From the NCBI RefSeq assembly GCF_009834515.1, contig NZ_CP019426.1, positions 1,849,501 to 1,913,500 of the forward strand: a stretch of DNA of 64,000 nucleotides. Reading direction: 5' to 3'. This document shows positions 27,204 to 36,379 of the stretch, in pieces. Numbering within the stretch: the first letter of the stretch is position 1; each line of letters opens with the position of its first letter. Below the pieces are notes generated by a model that was given only the letters and a program-made list of their open reading frames with translations, did no database searches and was not told the DNA's origin. Source of the DNA: Pseudomonas sp. R84. GTDB taxonomy: Bacteria > Pseudomonadota > Gammaproteobacteria > Pseudomonadales > Pseudomonadaceae. Made by a program: the position numbers and the translations under genes.

Positions 27204-27959
27204 ATGAACTGGACCTGGTTTCACAAGCTCGGCTCGCCCAAGTGGTTCTACGGCATCAGCAGCAAGTTCCTGCCATGGTTGAGCATCGCAGCGTTGCTAC
27301 TGATCGGCGTCGGCGTCGTTTGGGGCCTGGCCTTCGCGCCGCCGGATTATCAGCAAGGCAACAGCTTTCGCATCATCTATATCCACGTACCTGCCGCGAT
27401 GCTCGCTCAGTCGATCTACGTGATGCTGGCGGTGTGCGGTGTGGTCGGGCTGGTGTGGAAGATGAAACTGGCCGACGTCGCCCTGCAATGCGCGGCACCG
27501 ATCGGCGCGTGGATGACCGCCGTGGCGCTGGTCACCGGGGCGATCTGGGGCAAACCGACCTGGGGCTCGTGGTGGGTCTGGGATGCGCGCTTGACCTCAA
27601 TGCTGATTCTGCTGTTCCTGTATTTCGGCGTGATCGCGCTAGGCAATGCGATCAGCAACCGCGACAGCGCCGCCAAGGCCTGCGCCGTGCTGGCCATCGT
27701 CGGTGTGATCAACATCCCGATCATCAAATACTCGGTGGAGTGGTGGAACACCCTGCACCAAGGCGCGACCTTCACCCTCACTGAAAAACCGGCGATGCCG
27801 GCGCAAATGTGGCTGCCATTGTTGCTGACGGTGCTGGGTTTCTACTGCTTCTTCGGCGCCGTGCTGTTGCTGCGCATGCGTCTGGAAGTGCTCAAGCGCG
27901 AAGCCCGCGCCAGTTGGGTGAAAGAAGAAGTGCAGCACAGTCTGGAGGCCGCTCGATGA
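27204..27959 (+). CDS. ccmC: Haem handling protein CcmC
   Basis: Delivers haem to the chaperone CcmE at the periplasmic face. It is 251 residues with six membrane segments. The tryptophan-rich WWD motif is visible as [14 protein letters not shown], and His residues lie in IIYIHVPAA and [12 protein letters not shown] 27204 gives the family start [12 protein letters not shown]. It overlaps ccmD by 4 bp. Confidence 0.97.
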   Translation: MNWTWFHKLGSPKWFYGISSKFLPWLSIAALLLIGVGVVWGLAFAPPDYQQGNSFRIIYIHVPAAMLAQSIYVMLAVCGVVGLVWKMKLADVALQCAAPIGAWMTAVALVTGAIWGKPTWGSWWVWDARLTSMLILLFLYFGVIALGNAISNRDSAAKACAVLAIVGVINIPIIKYSVEWWNTLHQGATFTLTEKPAMPAQMWLPLLLTVLGFYCFFGAVLLLRMRLEVLKREARASWVKEEVQHSLEAAR

Positions 27960-28132
27960 GTTTTGCTTCATTCGGCGACTTCCTCGCCATGGGCCATCAT
28001 GGCCTGTATGTCTGGTCGGCCTATGGCATCTGTCTGGCGGTGCTGATCCTCAACGTGGTGGCGCCGATTGCGGCCCGCAAGCGCTATCTGCAACAAGAGG
28101 CGCGTCGTCTGCGCCGGGAGAACGGCAAGTGA
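27956..28132 (+). CDS. ccmD: Haem exporter accessory protein CcmD
   Basis: Tiny (58-residue) membrane protein that stabilises the CcmC-CcmE adduct. It has one helix ([22 protein letters not shown]) followed by a basic tail ([18 protein letters not shown]), the classic CcmD layout. It overlaps ccmC and ccmE by 4 bp each. Confidence 0.93.
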   Translation: MSFASFGDFLAMGHHGLYVWSAYGICLAVLILNVVAPIAARKRYLQQEARRLRRENGK

Positions 28133-28584
28133 ATCCGCTGCGCAAGAAACGTCTGATCATCATTCTGGCCATTCTGGTCGGGGTCGGCGCTGCCGTCGGC
28201 CTGGCCCTCAGCGCCCTGCAGCAGAACATCAATCTGTTCTACACGCCGACGCAGATCGCCAATGGCGAAGCGCCGCAAGACACGCGCATCCGCGCCGGCG
28301 GCATGGTTGAGGCCGGTTCGCTGCAGCGCTCGAAGGATTCGCTGGACGTCAAATTCGTCGTCACTGACTTCAATAAATCCGTGACCATCGCCTATCGCGG
28401 CATCCTCCCGGATCTGTTCCGCGAAGGGCAGGGCATCGTCGCCCTCGGCAAGCTCAACGCCGACGGCGTGGTGGTGGCCGATGAAGTGCTGGCCAAGCAC
28501 GACGAAAAATACATGCCGCCGGAAGTGACCAAAGCCTTGAAAGACAGCGGTCAATCGGCACCAACGCCTGCGAAGGAGGGTTGA
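28129..28584 (+). CDS. ccmE: Periplasmic haem chaperone CcmE
   Basis: Binds haem covalently and passes it to CcmF/H. It is 151 residues. An N-terminal membrane anchor ([23 protein letters not shown]) precedes an OB-fold domain. The haem-attachment His is at residue 124 in [15 protein letters not shown] start within the ccmD stop region (GTGA overlap). Confidence 0.96.
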   Translation: MNPLRKKRLIIILAILVGVGAAVGLALSALQQNINLFYTPTQIANGEAPQDTRIRAGGMVEAGSLQRSKDSLDVKFVVTDFNKSVTIAYRGILPDLFREGQGIVALGKLNADGVVVADEVLAKHDEKYMPPEVTKALKDSGQSAPTPAKEG

Positions 28585-28587
28585 TCG

Positions 28588-30576
28588 ATGACCTCGGCGA
28601 TTTTTATTCCTGAGTTGGGTCATCTGGCGATGATTCTGGCGCTGTGTTTTGCGCTGGTGCAGGCCGTGGTGCCATTGATCGGTGCCTGGCGCGGCGATCG
28701 TTTCTGGATGAGCCTGGCACAGCCGGCGGCGTGGGGTCAGTTTGCCTTTTTGCTATTTGCGTTCGGCATTCTGACCTACGCATTCATGACTGATGACTTC
28801 TCCGTCGCCTATGTCGCCAACAACTCCAACACCGCGTTGCCGTGGTATTACAAATTCAGCGCGGTGTGGGGCGCCCACGAAGGGTCGTTGCTGCTGTGGG
28901 CCCTGATCCTCGGCGGCTGGACCTTCGCCGTGTCGGTGTTCTCGCGGCAGTTGCCGCAAGTCATGCTCGCTCGTGTACTGGCGGTGATGGGCATGATCAG
29001 CACCGGTTTCTTGCTGTTCCTGATCCTGACGTCCAACCCGTTCAAGCGCATCCTGCCGCAAATGCCGAGCAATGGCGCTGACTTGAATCCACTGTTGCAA
29101 GACATCGGCCTGATCGTGCACCCGCCAATGTTGTACATGGGTTACGTCGGTTTTTCGGTGGCGTTTGCCTTTGCCATCGCGGCGTTGATGGGCGGTCGAC
29201 TGGATGCCGCGTGGGCGCGCTGGTCGCGTCCATGGACCATCGTTGCCTGGGCCTTCCTCGGCATCGGCATCACCCTCGGTTCGTGGTGGGCCTATTACGA
29301 ACTCGGCTGGGGTGGCTGGTGGTTCTGGGACCCGGTGGAAAACGCCTCGTTCATGCCGTGGCTGGTCGGCACCGCGCTGATCCACTCGCTGGCGGTCACC
29401 GAAAAACGTGGCGTGTTCAAGAGCTGGACGGTGTTGCTGGCGATTGCCGCGTTTTCGCTGAGCCTGCTCGGTACGTTCCTGGTGCGCTCCGGCGTGCTGA
29501 CTTCGGTGCACGCGTTTGCCTCTGATCCGGAGCGCGGCGTGTTCATCCTGATCTTCCTGTTGTTCGTGGTCGGCGGCTCGCTGACCCTGTTCGCCCTGCG
29601 CGCGCCAGTGGTCAAGAGTCAGGTCGGTTTCAACCTGTGGTCGCGGGAAACCCTGCTGCTGGGCAACAACCTGGTGCTGGTGGTGGCGGCGTCGATGATC
29701 CTGCTCGGCACGCTGTATCCGCTGATCCTCGATGCCCTCAGCGGTGCGAAGATGTCAGTCGGCCCGCCTTACTTCAACGCGCTTTTCATTCCGTTGATGG
29801 CATTGCTGATGATGGTGATGGCGGTCGGCGTGATCGTGCGTTGGAAGGACACCCCGGTGAAATGGCTGGGCAGCATGCTCACGCCAGTGCTGCTTGGCAG
29901 CGTCGCGCTGGCGGTGGTGGCCGGTGTCGCTTACGGCGATTTCAACTGGGCGGTGATCGCGACTTTCCTGCTCGCGGCGTGGGTATTGCTCGCCGGTGTC
30001 CGTGACATCTTCGACAAGACTCGCCACAGAGGCCTGATCAAAGGCTTGCCAACGCTGACCCGCAGTTATTGGGGCATGCAGATCGCTCACCTCGGCATCG
30101 CGGTGTGCGCGCTGGGCGTAGTGTTGTCGAGTCAAAACAGTGCCGAGCGCGACCTGCGTCTGGCGCCGGGCGAATCGATGAACCTGGCCGGTTATCACTT
30201 CATTTTCGAAGGCGCCAAGCACTTTGAAGGGCCGAACTTCACCTCCGACAAGGGCACCATTCGGGTGATCCGCGACGGCAAGGAAATCAGCGTGCTGCAC
30301 CCGGAAAAGCGCCTGTACACCGTGCAGAGTTCGATGATGACCGAAGCCGGCATCGATGCCGGTTTCACCCGTGACCTTTACGTCGCCCTCGGCGAACCGC
30401 TGGACAACGGCGCCTGGGCTGTACGCGTACACGTCAAACCGTTCGTGCGCTGGATCTGGTTCGGCGGGCTGCTGACTGGTTTCGGTGGGTTGCTGGCGGC
30501 GCTGGATCGACGTTATCGGGTCAAGGTGAAAGCCAAGGTGCGTGAAGCGCTGGGCATGACGGGAGCGGCAGCATGA
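28588..30576 (+). CDS. ccmF: Cytochrome c haem lyase subunit CcmF
   Basis: Large membrane subunit that attaches haem to apocytochrome c with CcmH/I. It is 662 residues with about 14-15 membrane helices. The WWD domain reads GGWWFWDPVENASFMPW, and conserved His residues occur in WGAHEGSLLLW, DIGLIVHPPMLYMGYVG and LIHSLAVTEKRG. Three bp after ccmE; overlaps ccmG by 4 bp. Confidence 0.97.
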   Translation: MTSAIFIPELGHLAMILALCFALVQAVVPLIGAWRGDRFWMSLAQPAAWGQFAFLLFAFGILTYAFMTDDFSVAYVANNSNTALPWYYKFSAVWGAHEGSLLLWALILGGWTFAVSVFSRQLPQVMLARVLAVMGMISTGFLLFLILTSNPFKRILPQMPSNGADLNPLLQDIGLIVHPPMLYMGYVGFSVAFAFAIAALMGGRLDAAWARWSRPWTIVAWAFLGIGITLGSWWAYYELGWGGWWFWDPVENASFMPWLVGTALIHSLAVTEKRGVFKSWTVLLAIAAFSLSLLGTFLVRSGVLTSVHAFASDPERGVFILIFLLFVVGGSLTLFALRAPVVKSQVGFNLWSRETLLLGNNLVLVVAASMILLGTLYPLILDALSGAKMSVGPPYFNALFIPLMALLMMVMAVGVIVRWKDTPVKWLGSMLTPVLLGSVALAVVAGVAYGDFNWAVIATFLLAAWVLLAGVRDIFDKTRHRGLIKGLPTLTRSYWGMQIAHLGIAVCALGVVLSSQNSAERDLRLAPGESMNLAGYHFIFEGAKHFEGPNFTSDKGTIRVIRDGKEISVLHPEKRLYTVQSSMMTEAGIDAGFTRDLYVALGEPLDNGAWAVRVHVKPFVRWIWFGGLLTGFGGLLAALDRRYRVKVKAKVREALGMTGAAA

Positions 30577-31109
30577 GACGTTGGTTGATGCTGGTACCAC
30601 TGGCGATTTTCCTGCTGGTGGCGGTGTTTCTTTATCGCGGTTTGTACCTCGATCCGGCGGAGCTGCCGTCGGCGATGATCAACAAGCCGTTCCCGGAGTT
30701 TTCCCTGCCAAATGTGCAGGGCGACAAGAGCCTGACCAAGGCTGACATTCTCGGCAAACCGGCACTGGTCAATGTCTGGGGCACCTGGTGCATTTCCTGC
30801 CGGGTCGAGCATCCGGTGCTGAACAAACTCGCCGAGCGCGGCGTGGTGATCTACGGCATCAACTACAAGGACACCAACGCCGATGCCTTGAAATGGCTGG
30901 CCGAATTCCACAATCCGTATGCGCTGGATATCCGCGACGACGAAGGCTCGCTGGGCCTCAACCTAGGGGTTTACGGCGCGCCGGAAACCTTCTTCATCGA
31001 CGCCAAGGGCATCATCCGCGACAAGTACGTCGGTGTGATCGACGAGCAGGTCTGGCGTGAAAAACTCGCGGCCAAGTATCAGGCACTGGTCGATGAGGCC
31101 AAGCCATGA
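30573..31109 (+). CDS. ccmG: Periplasmic thiol reductase CcmG (DsbE)
   Basis: Membrane-anchored thioredoxin-like protein that reduces the haem-binding cysteines of apocytochrome c. It is 178 residues, with an N-terminal anchor (about 5-24) and active site WCISC (Cys73, Cys76). The GVYGAPETFFID segment carries the cis-Pro. Overlaps ccmF and ccmH by 4 bp each. Confidence 0.96.
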   Translation: MRRWLMLVPLAIFLLVAVFLYRGLYLDPAELPSAMINKPFPEFSLPNVQGDKSLTKADILGKPALVNVWGTWCISCRVEHPVLNKLAERGVVIYGINYKDTNADALKWLAEFHNPYALDIRDDEGSLGLNLGVYGAPETFFIDAKGIIRDKYVGVIDEQVWREKLAAKYQALVDEAKP

Positions 31110-31576
31110 AGCGTTTTTTAGCGGCGCTGGTATTGGGCTTGAGTCTGGCCGGTGTCGCCCATGCTGCCATCGATACGTATGAGTTCGCCAAAGAAGGCGA
31201 TCGCGAGCGCTTCCGCGAACTGACCAAGGAACTGCGCTGCCCCAAGTGCCAGAACCAGGACATCGCCGACTCCAACGCGCCGATTGCCGCTGACTTGCGC
31301 AAAGAGATTTTCCGCATGCTCGGCGAGGGCAAGGACAACCAGCAGATCATCGACTTCATGGTCGATCGCTACGGTGATTTCGTCCGCTACAAACCGGCAC
31401 TCAATGCCAAGACCGCACTGCTGTGGTTCGGCCCGGCCGGCCTGCTGCTCGGTGGTCTGGTGGTGATCGCGGTGATCGTCCGCCGTCGTCGCGGCCAGCG
31501 TGCCGAGACACCGCAAGCGCTGTCCAGCGAAGAGCGTCAGCGCCTCGACCAACTGTTGGATAAAAACCAAGAATGA
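31106..31576 (+). CDS. ccmH: Cytochrome c maturation protein CcmH (CcmL type)
   Basis: Short-type CcmH, the thiol-redox partner of the haem lyase. It is 156 residues with a signal peptide ending near VAHA. The redox motif LRCPKC (Cys45, Cys48) is followed by [13 protein letters not shown], and a C-terminal membrane helix ([21 protein letters not shown]) anchors it. The C-terminal TPR part found in long CcmH is encoded separately as ccmI, which it overlaps by 4 bp. Confidence 0.95.
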   Translation: MKRFLAALVLGLSLAGVAHAAIDTYEFAKEGDRERFRELTKELRCPKCQNQDIADSNAPIAADLRKEIFRMLGEGKDNQQIIDFMVDRYGDFVRYKPALNAKTALLWFGPAGLLLGGLVVIAVIVRRRRGQRAETPQALSSEERQRLDQLLDKNQE

Positions 31577-32775
31577 TTGATTTCTGGCTTGCCGCAGGGC
31601 TGTTGCTTCTGGTCGCCCTGAGTTTTCTACTGATCCCGGTGCTGCGTGAGCGTCGCGCCCAGCGTGAAGAGGATCGTACTGCCCTGAACGTCGCGCTGTA
31701 TCAGGAGCGTGTCGCCGAGTTGCAAGCGCAACAGGCTGAAGGCGTGCTCGACGCTGCGCAAATGGACAGTGGTCGTGCCGAGGCTGCACGTGAGTTGCTG
31801 GCAGATACCGAAGGCGTCAGCGCGCCACGGGTTTCCCGACTGGGTAAACCGTTGCCGTTGTTGGCGGCTGTGCTGGTGCCGGTGTTGGGCCTGGGGCTGT
31901 ATCTGCATTTTGGCGCTGCCGACAAAGTCGAACTGACCCGCGAATTCGCCCAGGCGCCGCAGTCGATGGAAGAGATGACCCAGCGTCTGGAGCGTGCTGT
32001 TGCAGCGCAACCGGATTCTGCAGAAGGACTGTATTTCCTTGGCCGCACCTACATGGCGCAAGAGCGCCCGGCGGACGCAGCAAAGATGTTCGAACGCGCC
32101 GCCAATCTGGCGGGTCGTCAGCCGGAACTGCTCGGCCAGTGGGCACAGGCGCAGTACTTTGCGGATGGCAAGAAATGGTCGGCGAAGATTCAGGCGCTGA
32201 CTGACGAAGCGCTGAAGGCGGATCCGAAAGAAGTCACCAGCCTCGGCCTGCTCGGCATCGCTGCGTTTGAAGGCGAGCGTTATCAGGAGGCTATCGATTA
32301 TTGGAACCGCTTGCTCGCGCAATTGCCGCCGGAGGACAGCTCCCGCGCTGCGCTGCAAGGCGGGATCAAACGCGCCGCCGAGCGTCTGGAAGCCAGTGGC
32401 GGCAAAGTCGCTCAGGCACCGGTAGCCGCGAAAGCCGCGCTGTTGAAAGTCAGCGTCGATCTGGCCAGCGAACTCAGAAGCAAAGTGAAACCGGGCGACA
32501 GCGTGTTCATCTTCGCTCGCGCCACCTCCGGCCCACCAGCACCGCTGGCGGCCAAACGCCTGACCGTGGCCGATCTGCCGGTGACCGTCGAACTGGGCGA
32601 TGCTGACGCAATGATGCCGCAGTTGAAACTGTCGAACTTCCCTGAAGTCCAACTGGTTGCGCGCATCTCACGGGCTGGTCAACCGACCGCCGGTGAGTGG
32701 GTCGGTCGCAGCGGCCCTCTGGCCAGCAGCACCACTGCGCTACAAAAACTGACCATCGACAGCCCGGACCAATAG
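31573..32775 (+). CDS. ccmI: Cytochrome c maturation chaperone CcmI (CycH)
   Basis: Apocytochrome c chaperone of the haem lyase complex. It is 400 residues. Two membrane helices (residues 4-22 and about 95-115) enclose a cytoplasmic loop. A periplasmic TPR region follows ([43 protein letters not shown] and later repeats), with a C-terminal beta-rich domain from about residue 290 ([24 protein letters not shown]). It is the last ccm gene. Confidence 0.94.
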   Translation: MIDFWLAAGLLLLVALSFLLIPVLRERRAQREEDRTALNVALYQERVAELQAQQAEGVLDAAQMDSGRAEAARELLADTEGVSAPRVSRLGKPLPLLAAVLVPVLGLGLYLHFGAADKVELTREFAQAPQSMEEMTQRLERAVAAQPDSAEGLYFLGRTYMAQERPADAAKMFERAANLAGRQPELLGQWAQAQYFADGKKWSAKIQALTDEALKADPKEVTSLGLLGIAAFEGERYQEAIDYWNRLLAQLPPEDSSRAALQGGIKRAAERLEASGGKVAQAPVAAKAALLKVSVDLASELRSKVKPGDSVFIFARATSGPPAPLAAKRLTVADLPVTVELGDADAMMPQLKLSNFPEVQLVARISRAGQPTAGEWVGRSGPLASSTTALQKLTIDSPDQ

Positions 32776-32800
32776 CCGGACACAACAGGAAAGCACCGCC

Positions 32801-33205
32801 ATGCACACCATCGCCCGAATCACAGTCCTCACACTGGCCCTGGGCTTGAGTGCATGTGCGGTGCAACGACCGGAACCGACCACCAACCTGCCGCCAATCC
32901 CACCGTCGCAGCCAAGCCCGACCCCGTCGACCTCGCCGACCCCAGGCAAAAGCATCCCGGCGAAACCAACCAAACCAGTGCCGCGCACCTCAGCCAGCTT
33001 CGCACCACCACCGGGCGGCAACAGCCACTGGGATCAGAAACTCGGCGTCTACGTCCTCGACGACCAGACCAACACCTTCTACCGCCAGCGCACCTACTAC
33101 CGCTGGAACAACGGCTGGAGCCGCTCGGTCAGCCCCAACGGCCCGTGGGAAGACACCAACGTCCACGGCGTGCCACCGGGGTTGGGCAAGCAGTTCGGGC
33201 AGTGA
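32801..33205 (+). CDS. Small proline-rich lipoprotein
   Basis: A 134-residue predicted lipoprotein of unknown function. The lipobox LSAC places the lipidated Cys at residue 19; a Pro/Ser/Thr-rich stretch follows (about 22-75), then a compact aromatic domain (SHWDQKLGVYVLDDQTNTFYRQRTYYRW). It sits 25 bp after ccmI and could be co-transcribed. A strong terminator follows. Confidence 0.8.
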   Translation: MHTIARITVLTLALGLSACAVQRPEPTTNLPPIPPSQPSPTPSTSPTPGKSIPAKPTKPVPRTSASFAPPPGGNSHWDQKLGVYVLDDQTNTFYRQRTYYRWNNGWSRSVSPNGPWEDTNVHGVPPGLGKQFGQ

Positions 33206-33209
33206 ATGC

Positions 33210-33237
33210 AAACGGCGATCTTTGGATCGCCGTTTTG
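33210..33237 (+). terminator. Intrinsic terminator after the lipoprotein gene
   Basis: AAACGGCGATC-TTTG-GATCGCCGTTTTG: an 11-bp perfect stem with flanking T-run, 4 bp after the stop codon. It closes the ccm/lipoprotein transcript. Confidence 0.85.
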
Positions 33238-33368
33238 CTGTGTGCCTGTTGGGTTCGCACGGAAATTGCTCAAGGAAGTGCTGCGCAAAGCTCAGGGTCT
33301 AGCGTTTCAATCACACTCTGTAAAACAACCGGGCGTCGCTTCCAGGATTTCTGTGCTTGAGTAAAGAT

Positions 33369-33380
33369 AACTCTAGGGTT
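33369..33380. promoter_or_regulatory. Possible operator in the hicAB promoter
   Basis: AACTCTAGGGTT is an imperfect palindrome (AAC-CTAG-GTT core) 33 bp upstream of hicA. HicB antitoxins with a DNA-binding tail repress their own operon, so a dyad here is expected. Assignment is inference. Confidence 0.3.
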
Positions 33381-33412
33381 ACTTTTAAAAGGCCAGGGCA
33401 AGGAGGCGGTTG

Positions 33413-33625
33413 GTGCAAAGCAGGCTATTGATCAAGGAGTTGGAGGAGGCAGGCTGGACGCTGGATCGGGTCACTGGCAGTCATCACATCTTCAGGCACC
33501 GATACAACCCGTACACGATTCCCGTTCCTCACCCGAAAAAGGATTTGCCACTGGGGACGGTCAAAAGCATCAGGAGGCGTGCCGGGTTGTACAACCCGCC
33601 AGCCAGCTACCAAGGAGATCCGTAA
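33413..33625 (+). CDS. hicA: HicA-type mRNA interferase toxin
   Basis: A 70-residue toxin of the HicA family (double-stranded RNA-binding fold, translation-independent mRNA cleavage). The catalytic His lies in VTGSHHIFRH (residue 24), and VPHPKKDLPLGTVKSIRRRAGL is the family's C-terminal motif. GTG 33413 is preferred over TTG 33410 because it is 6 bp from AAGGAGG. The gene ends one base into hicB. Local GC is lower than in neighbours, consistent with a transferred module. Confidence 0.92.
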   Translation: MQSRLLIKELEEAGWTLDRVTGSHHIFRHRYNPYTIPVPHPKKDLPLGTVKSIRRRAGLYNPPASYQGDP

Positions 33626-34029
33626 TGCAATATCCAATCTGCATCGAATGGGGTGATGAAAATACCGCCATCGGTATTCAGATCCCTGATATTCCCGGCG
33701 CAGTAACGGCAGGGGATAGCTTTGAAGATGCCTACAAGGCTGCGGTTGAAGTCGCCCACATCATGCTGCAGGAGATTGCGGCGGACGGGGAGTCGATTCC
33801 TATGCCGACTTCGGCATCCGCTCATCGCAGTAATCCGGACTTTGCCGACATGGGATGGGGCATGCTCGAGCTGGATATCTCGCCCTATCTCGGCAAGACC
33901 GAGAAGGTCAACGTAACGCTGCCCGGTTATGTGATTCAGCGAATCGACCGTTATGTGCGTGAACACAACGTTAAAAGTCGCTCCTCCTTTCTGGCGGATG
34001 CGGCCATGGAGAAACTGGTTCGTTATTAA
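33625..34029 (+). CDS. hicB: HicB-type antitoxin
   Basis: A 134-residue antitoxin. The N-terminal RNase H-like fold (WGDENTAIGIQIPDIPGAVTAGDSFEDAYKAAVE) neutralises HicA. The C-terminus (NVTLPGYVIQRIDRYVREHNVKSRSSFLADAA) is a ribbon-helix-helix DNA-binding domain for autoregulation. The AAGGAG ribosome-binding site lies inside the end of hicA. Confidence 0.93.
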   Translation: MQYPICIEWGDENTAIGIQIPDIPGAVTAGDSFEDAYKAAVEVAHIMLQEIAADGESIPMPTSASAHRSNPDFADMGWGMLELDISPYLGKTEKVNVTLPGYVIQRIDRYVREHNVKSRSSFLADAAMEKLVRY

Positions 34030-34062
34030 GCTTACTCGCTCCCCCAGGCTCAGTGAATAACC

Positions 34063-34087
34063 TGTGGGAGCGAGCCTGCTCGCGAAG
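34063..34087. repeat. Single REP element (GTGGGAGCGAGCCTGCTCGCGAAG)
   Basis: One copy only, between the convergent hicB and MFS genes. No inverted partner is seen within 200 bp, unlike most others in this window. Confidence 0.85.
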
Positions 34088-34098
34088 CTTTTGGCGCC

Positions 34099-35286
34099 TT
34101 ATGCCGTTGCCAATGAACCACGCTGGGAAGCACTCAAAAACCGCAACAATGCCAACAGCGGAAACACACTCCCCACAATCACGATCCACAACCAGCCGCC
34201 ATGCTCATACACCGCACTGGCCACCGATGAGCCGAAGGCGCCGCCGATAAAGATGCTGGTCATGTACAGCGCGTTCAAACGGCCACGGCTTTTCGCGTCC
34301 AGCGAGTAGACCGCGCGCTGACCGAGGACCATGTTCATTTGCACACAAAAATCGAGCACCACGCCGGTCACGGCCAGGCCGATGACGCTGTAAGCCGGGT
34401 GAATGAAGGCGGGCAGGAAGCTCAGGCTGGCGAAGACCATGGCCAACAACGAAGCGATGCGGGTGTGGCCGGCGTCGGCCAGGCGTCCGCTGATCGGCGC
34501 GGCGATGGCACCGATAGCGCCGACCAGGGCGAAGATGGCGATTTCGCTTTGCGACAGGCCATGGTTACGCGCCAGTTCCAGCGGCACGGCGGTCCAGAAC
34601 AGGCTGAACGTAGCGAACATGCAGCCCTGATAAAACGCCCGTTGACGCAGTACCGGTTGCTGGCGCAGCAACGTCCACAGCGAACCGATCAGTTGGCCGT
34701 AGGTGGCGCTATGATCCGGTTGGCGCTTGGGCACGGTCAGCGCCAATACAACGCTGATCGCTGCCATCAATGCGGCGGCAATCATGAACATCGCCCGCCA
34801 GCCGAGATGGTCAGCGACCACGCTCGACACCGGCCGCGCCAACAGAATGCCCAGCAGCAAACCGCCCATGATCCCGCCGACCACCCGGCCACGGGATTCT
34901 TCCGGTGCCAGATGCGCCGCCAGTGGAATCAGGATCTGCACCGACACCGAGCTGAAGCCCACCAACAACGAGATCAGCAAAAACACATTCGGCTGATCGG
35001 TAAACGCCGCTGCCAGCAAGCTCGCAATCGCCACCACGGTGGTGGTGATCATCAATCGTCGGTTTTCCAGCAGATCGCCCAGCGGCACGAGGAAGAACAG
35101 GCCCAGCGCATAACCGATCTGCGTCAGCGAGACGATGAAGCTGGCCATGGTGTCGCTCAGGCCGATATCGGGAGCGATCAGGCCGATGATCGGCTGTGCG
35201 TAGTAGATGTTGGCAACGATGGCGCCGCAGCAGAAGGCGAACAGCAGCACCATGCCTCGGGTCATTGCGTGAGTGGTGGTGGTCAT
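34099..35286 (-). CDS. MFS transporter
   Basis: A 395-residue major-facilitator transporter with 12 predicted membrane helices. The conserved loop-2 motif is seen in LGDLLENRRLM, and the second half has SGRLADAGHTR. The substrate is unknown; the pattern resembles drug/arabinose-type exporters. The start is taken at the minus-strand ATG 35286 (MTTTTHAMTRGM); an upstream in-frame ATG at 35334 would add 16 residues without a better site. No regulator gene is adjacent. Confidence 0.88.
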   Translation of the reverse strand: MTTTTHAMTRGMVLLFAFCCGAIVANIYYAQPIIGLIAPDIGLSDTMASFIVSLTQIGYALGLFFLVPLGDLLENRRLMITTTVVAIASLLAAAFTDQPNVFLLISLLVGFSSVSVQILIPLAAHLAPEESRGRVVGGIMGGLLLGILLARPVSSVVADHLGWRAMFMIAAALMAAISVVLALTVPKRQPDHSATYGQLIGSLWTLLRQQPVLRQRAFYQGCMFATFSLFWTAVPLELARNHGLSQSEIAIFALVGAIGAIAAPISGRLADAGHTRIASLLAMVFASLSFLPAFIHPAYSVIGLAVTGVVLDFCVQMNMVLGQRAVYSLDAKSRGRLNALYMTSIFIGGAFGSSVASAVYEHGGWLWIVIVGSVFPLLALLRFLSASQRGSLATA

Positions 35287-35527
35287 AAGGTTTCTCGATC
35301 CAGCGAAAGGGAATGCGGTGAGGCTATGGGACAAACCCGATGGGCAGAAGGCGCCTTCGGTCGATATCAGTTATTCCGTTGCGGAATGACCGTGGCTGTC
35401 GCATGTCATCCATCGGCGAACCTTGCGTCCGACCGTCTGGGGGCGATGATACATTCACTTACATCCTGTTCGATAGCGTGCTTATGTTTGCATTGGCTTG
35501 TACAACATTGATGACCGGAGGATTGCA
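35287..35527. promoter_or_regulatory. Divergent control region between MFS and periplasmic-protein genes
   Basis: A 241-bp gap with a short hairpin TTCCG-TTG-CGGAA near 35376-35386. It must hold both promoters, but no confident -35/-10 pair was found. Confidence 0.35.
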
Positions 35528-36139
35528 ATGAAGCTTCGTCTTATCGCAACGATTGTCCTGACTAGCTTGCTAGGCGCGACGAGCGGGCAGGCCGCCGACG
35601 CACCGGGGATGCGCATGGGTGTGCGCGGCGAGATCACCGGGGTCAGTCCCGACAGCTTAAAAGTCCACGTCAACAGCGGTGAGAGCGTGGTGATTCAGTT
35701 AACCGGTGACACCAAGGTTCGCGCCGTCACCCTGGCCAATATCGAAGACATCAAACCCGGCAGCTACATCGGTTCGGCGGCGATACCGCAGGAGGATGGC
35801 ACGCTCAAGGCGCTGGAGGTGCATGTGTTCCCGCCGGAACTGGCGGGTAGCGGCGACGGGCATCGGCCGTTCGATCTGGCCAAGGGCAGCAGCATGACCA
35901 ATGGCAGCGTCGGCGATCTGGTGGTGAGCAACGGGCGGGTGTTGACGGTGAACTACAAGGGTGGGCAGCAGAAGATTCTGGTGCCCGAGGATGTGCCGAT
36001 TGTGAATTTGGTGCCGGGGGATCGGAGCTTGCTGAAGGTTGGGGTGAAGATCGTTACGTTCGTCACGCAGAGTGCGGATGGCACGCTGACGGCGCAATCG
36101 ATTTCTGCGGGGAAGGATGGCGTCACCCCACCGATGTAA
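35528..36139 (+). CDS. Periplasmic protein of unknown function (DUF5666-like)
   Basis: A 203-residue predicted secreted protein. A signal peptide (cleavage expected after SGQAA, near residue 22) precedes repeated beta-rich units with RGEITGVSPDSLKVHVNSGESVVIQL and DLVVSNGRVLTVNYKGGQQKILVP. They resemble OB-like repeats in DUF5666-type proteins. ATG 35528 follows GGAGGATTGCA; the 10-codon longer frame from 35498 would disturb the signal peptide. Confidence 0.75.
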   Translation: MKLRLIATIVLTSLLGATSGQAADAPGMRMGVRGEITGVSPDSLKVHVNSGESVVIQLTGDTKVRAVTLANIEDIKPGSYIGSAAIPQEDGTLKALEVHVFPPELAGSGDGHRPFDLAKGSSMTNGSVGDLVVSNGRVLTVNYKGGQQKILVPEDVPIVNLVPGDRSLLKVGVKIVTFVTQSADGTLTAQSISAGKDGVTPPM

Positions 36140-36142
36140 AAG

Positions 36143-36320
36143 CCCCTCACCCTAACCCTCTCCCAGAGGGAGAGGGGACTGACCGAGGTGTCTGGCGCTA
36201 TACATCGACCTGAAAGACTTGCAGCGATTATGGATTCACAGCAGCACTTTCAGGTCGGCAAATCTTTTGAGCATCCCACGGTCGGCCCCCTCTCCCTCTG
36301 GGAGAGGGCTGGGGTGAGGG
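36143..36320. repeat. Inverted repeat pair CCCTCACCCTAACCCTCTCCC
   Basis: Arms at 36143-36178 and 36286-36320, each with its own CTCCC..GGGAG hairpin. Same family at 44126-44240 and 57504-57651. Confidence 0.85.
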
Positions 36321-36332
36321 TAAAGCGGCCAC

Positions 36333-36363
36333 AAAAAAGGCGACCACTGTGGATCGCCTTTTT
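36333..36363. terminator. Bidirectional terminator
   Basis: AAAAAGGCGACC...GGATCGCCTTTTT forms a near-perfect stem with A and T runs on either side, between the convergent periplasmic-protein and cysP genes. Confidence 0.8.
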
Positions 36364-36379
36364 CACGCCAGCTTAAACC

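Noticed and set aside
35498..35527. Ten-codon N-terminal extension of the periplasmic protein
   Set aside because: It would place charged residues before the signal peptide, and GGAGG is positioned for ATG 35528.
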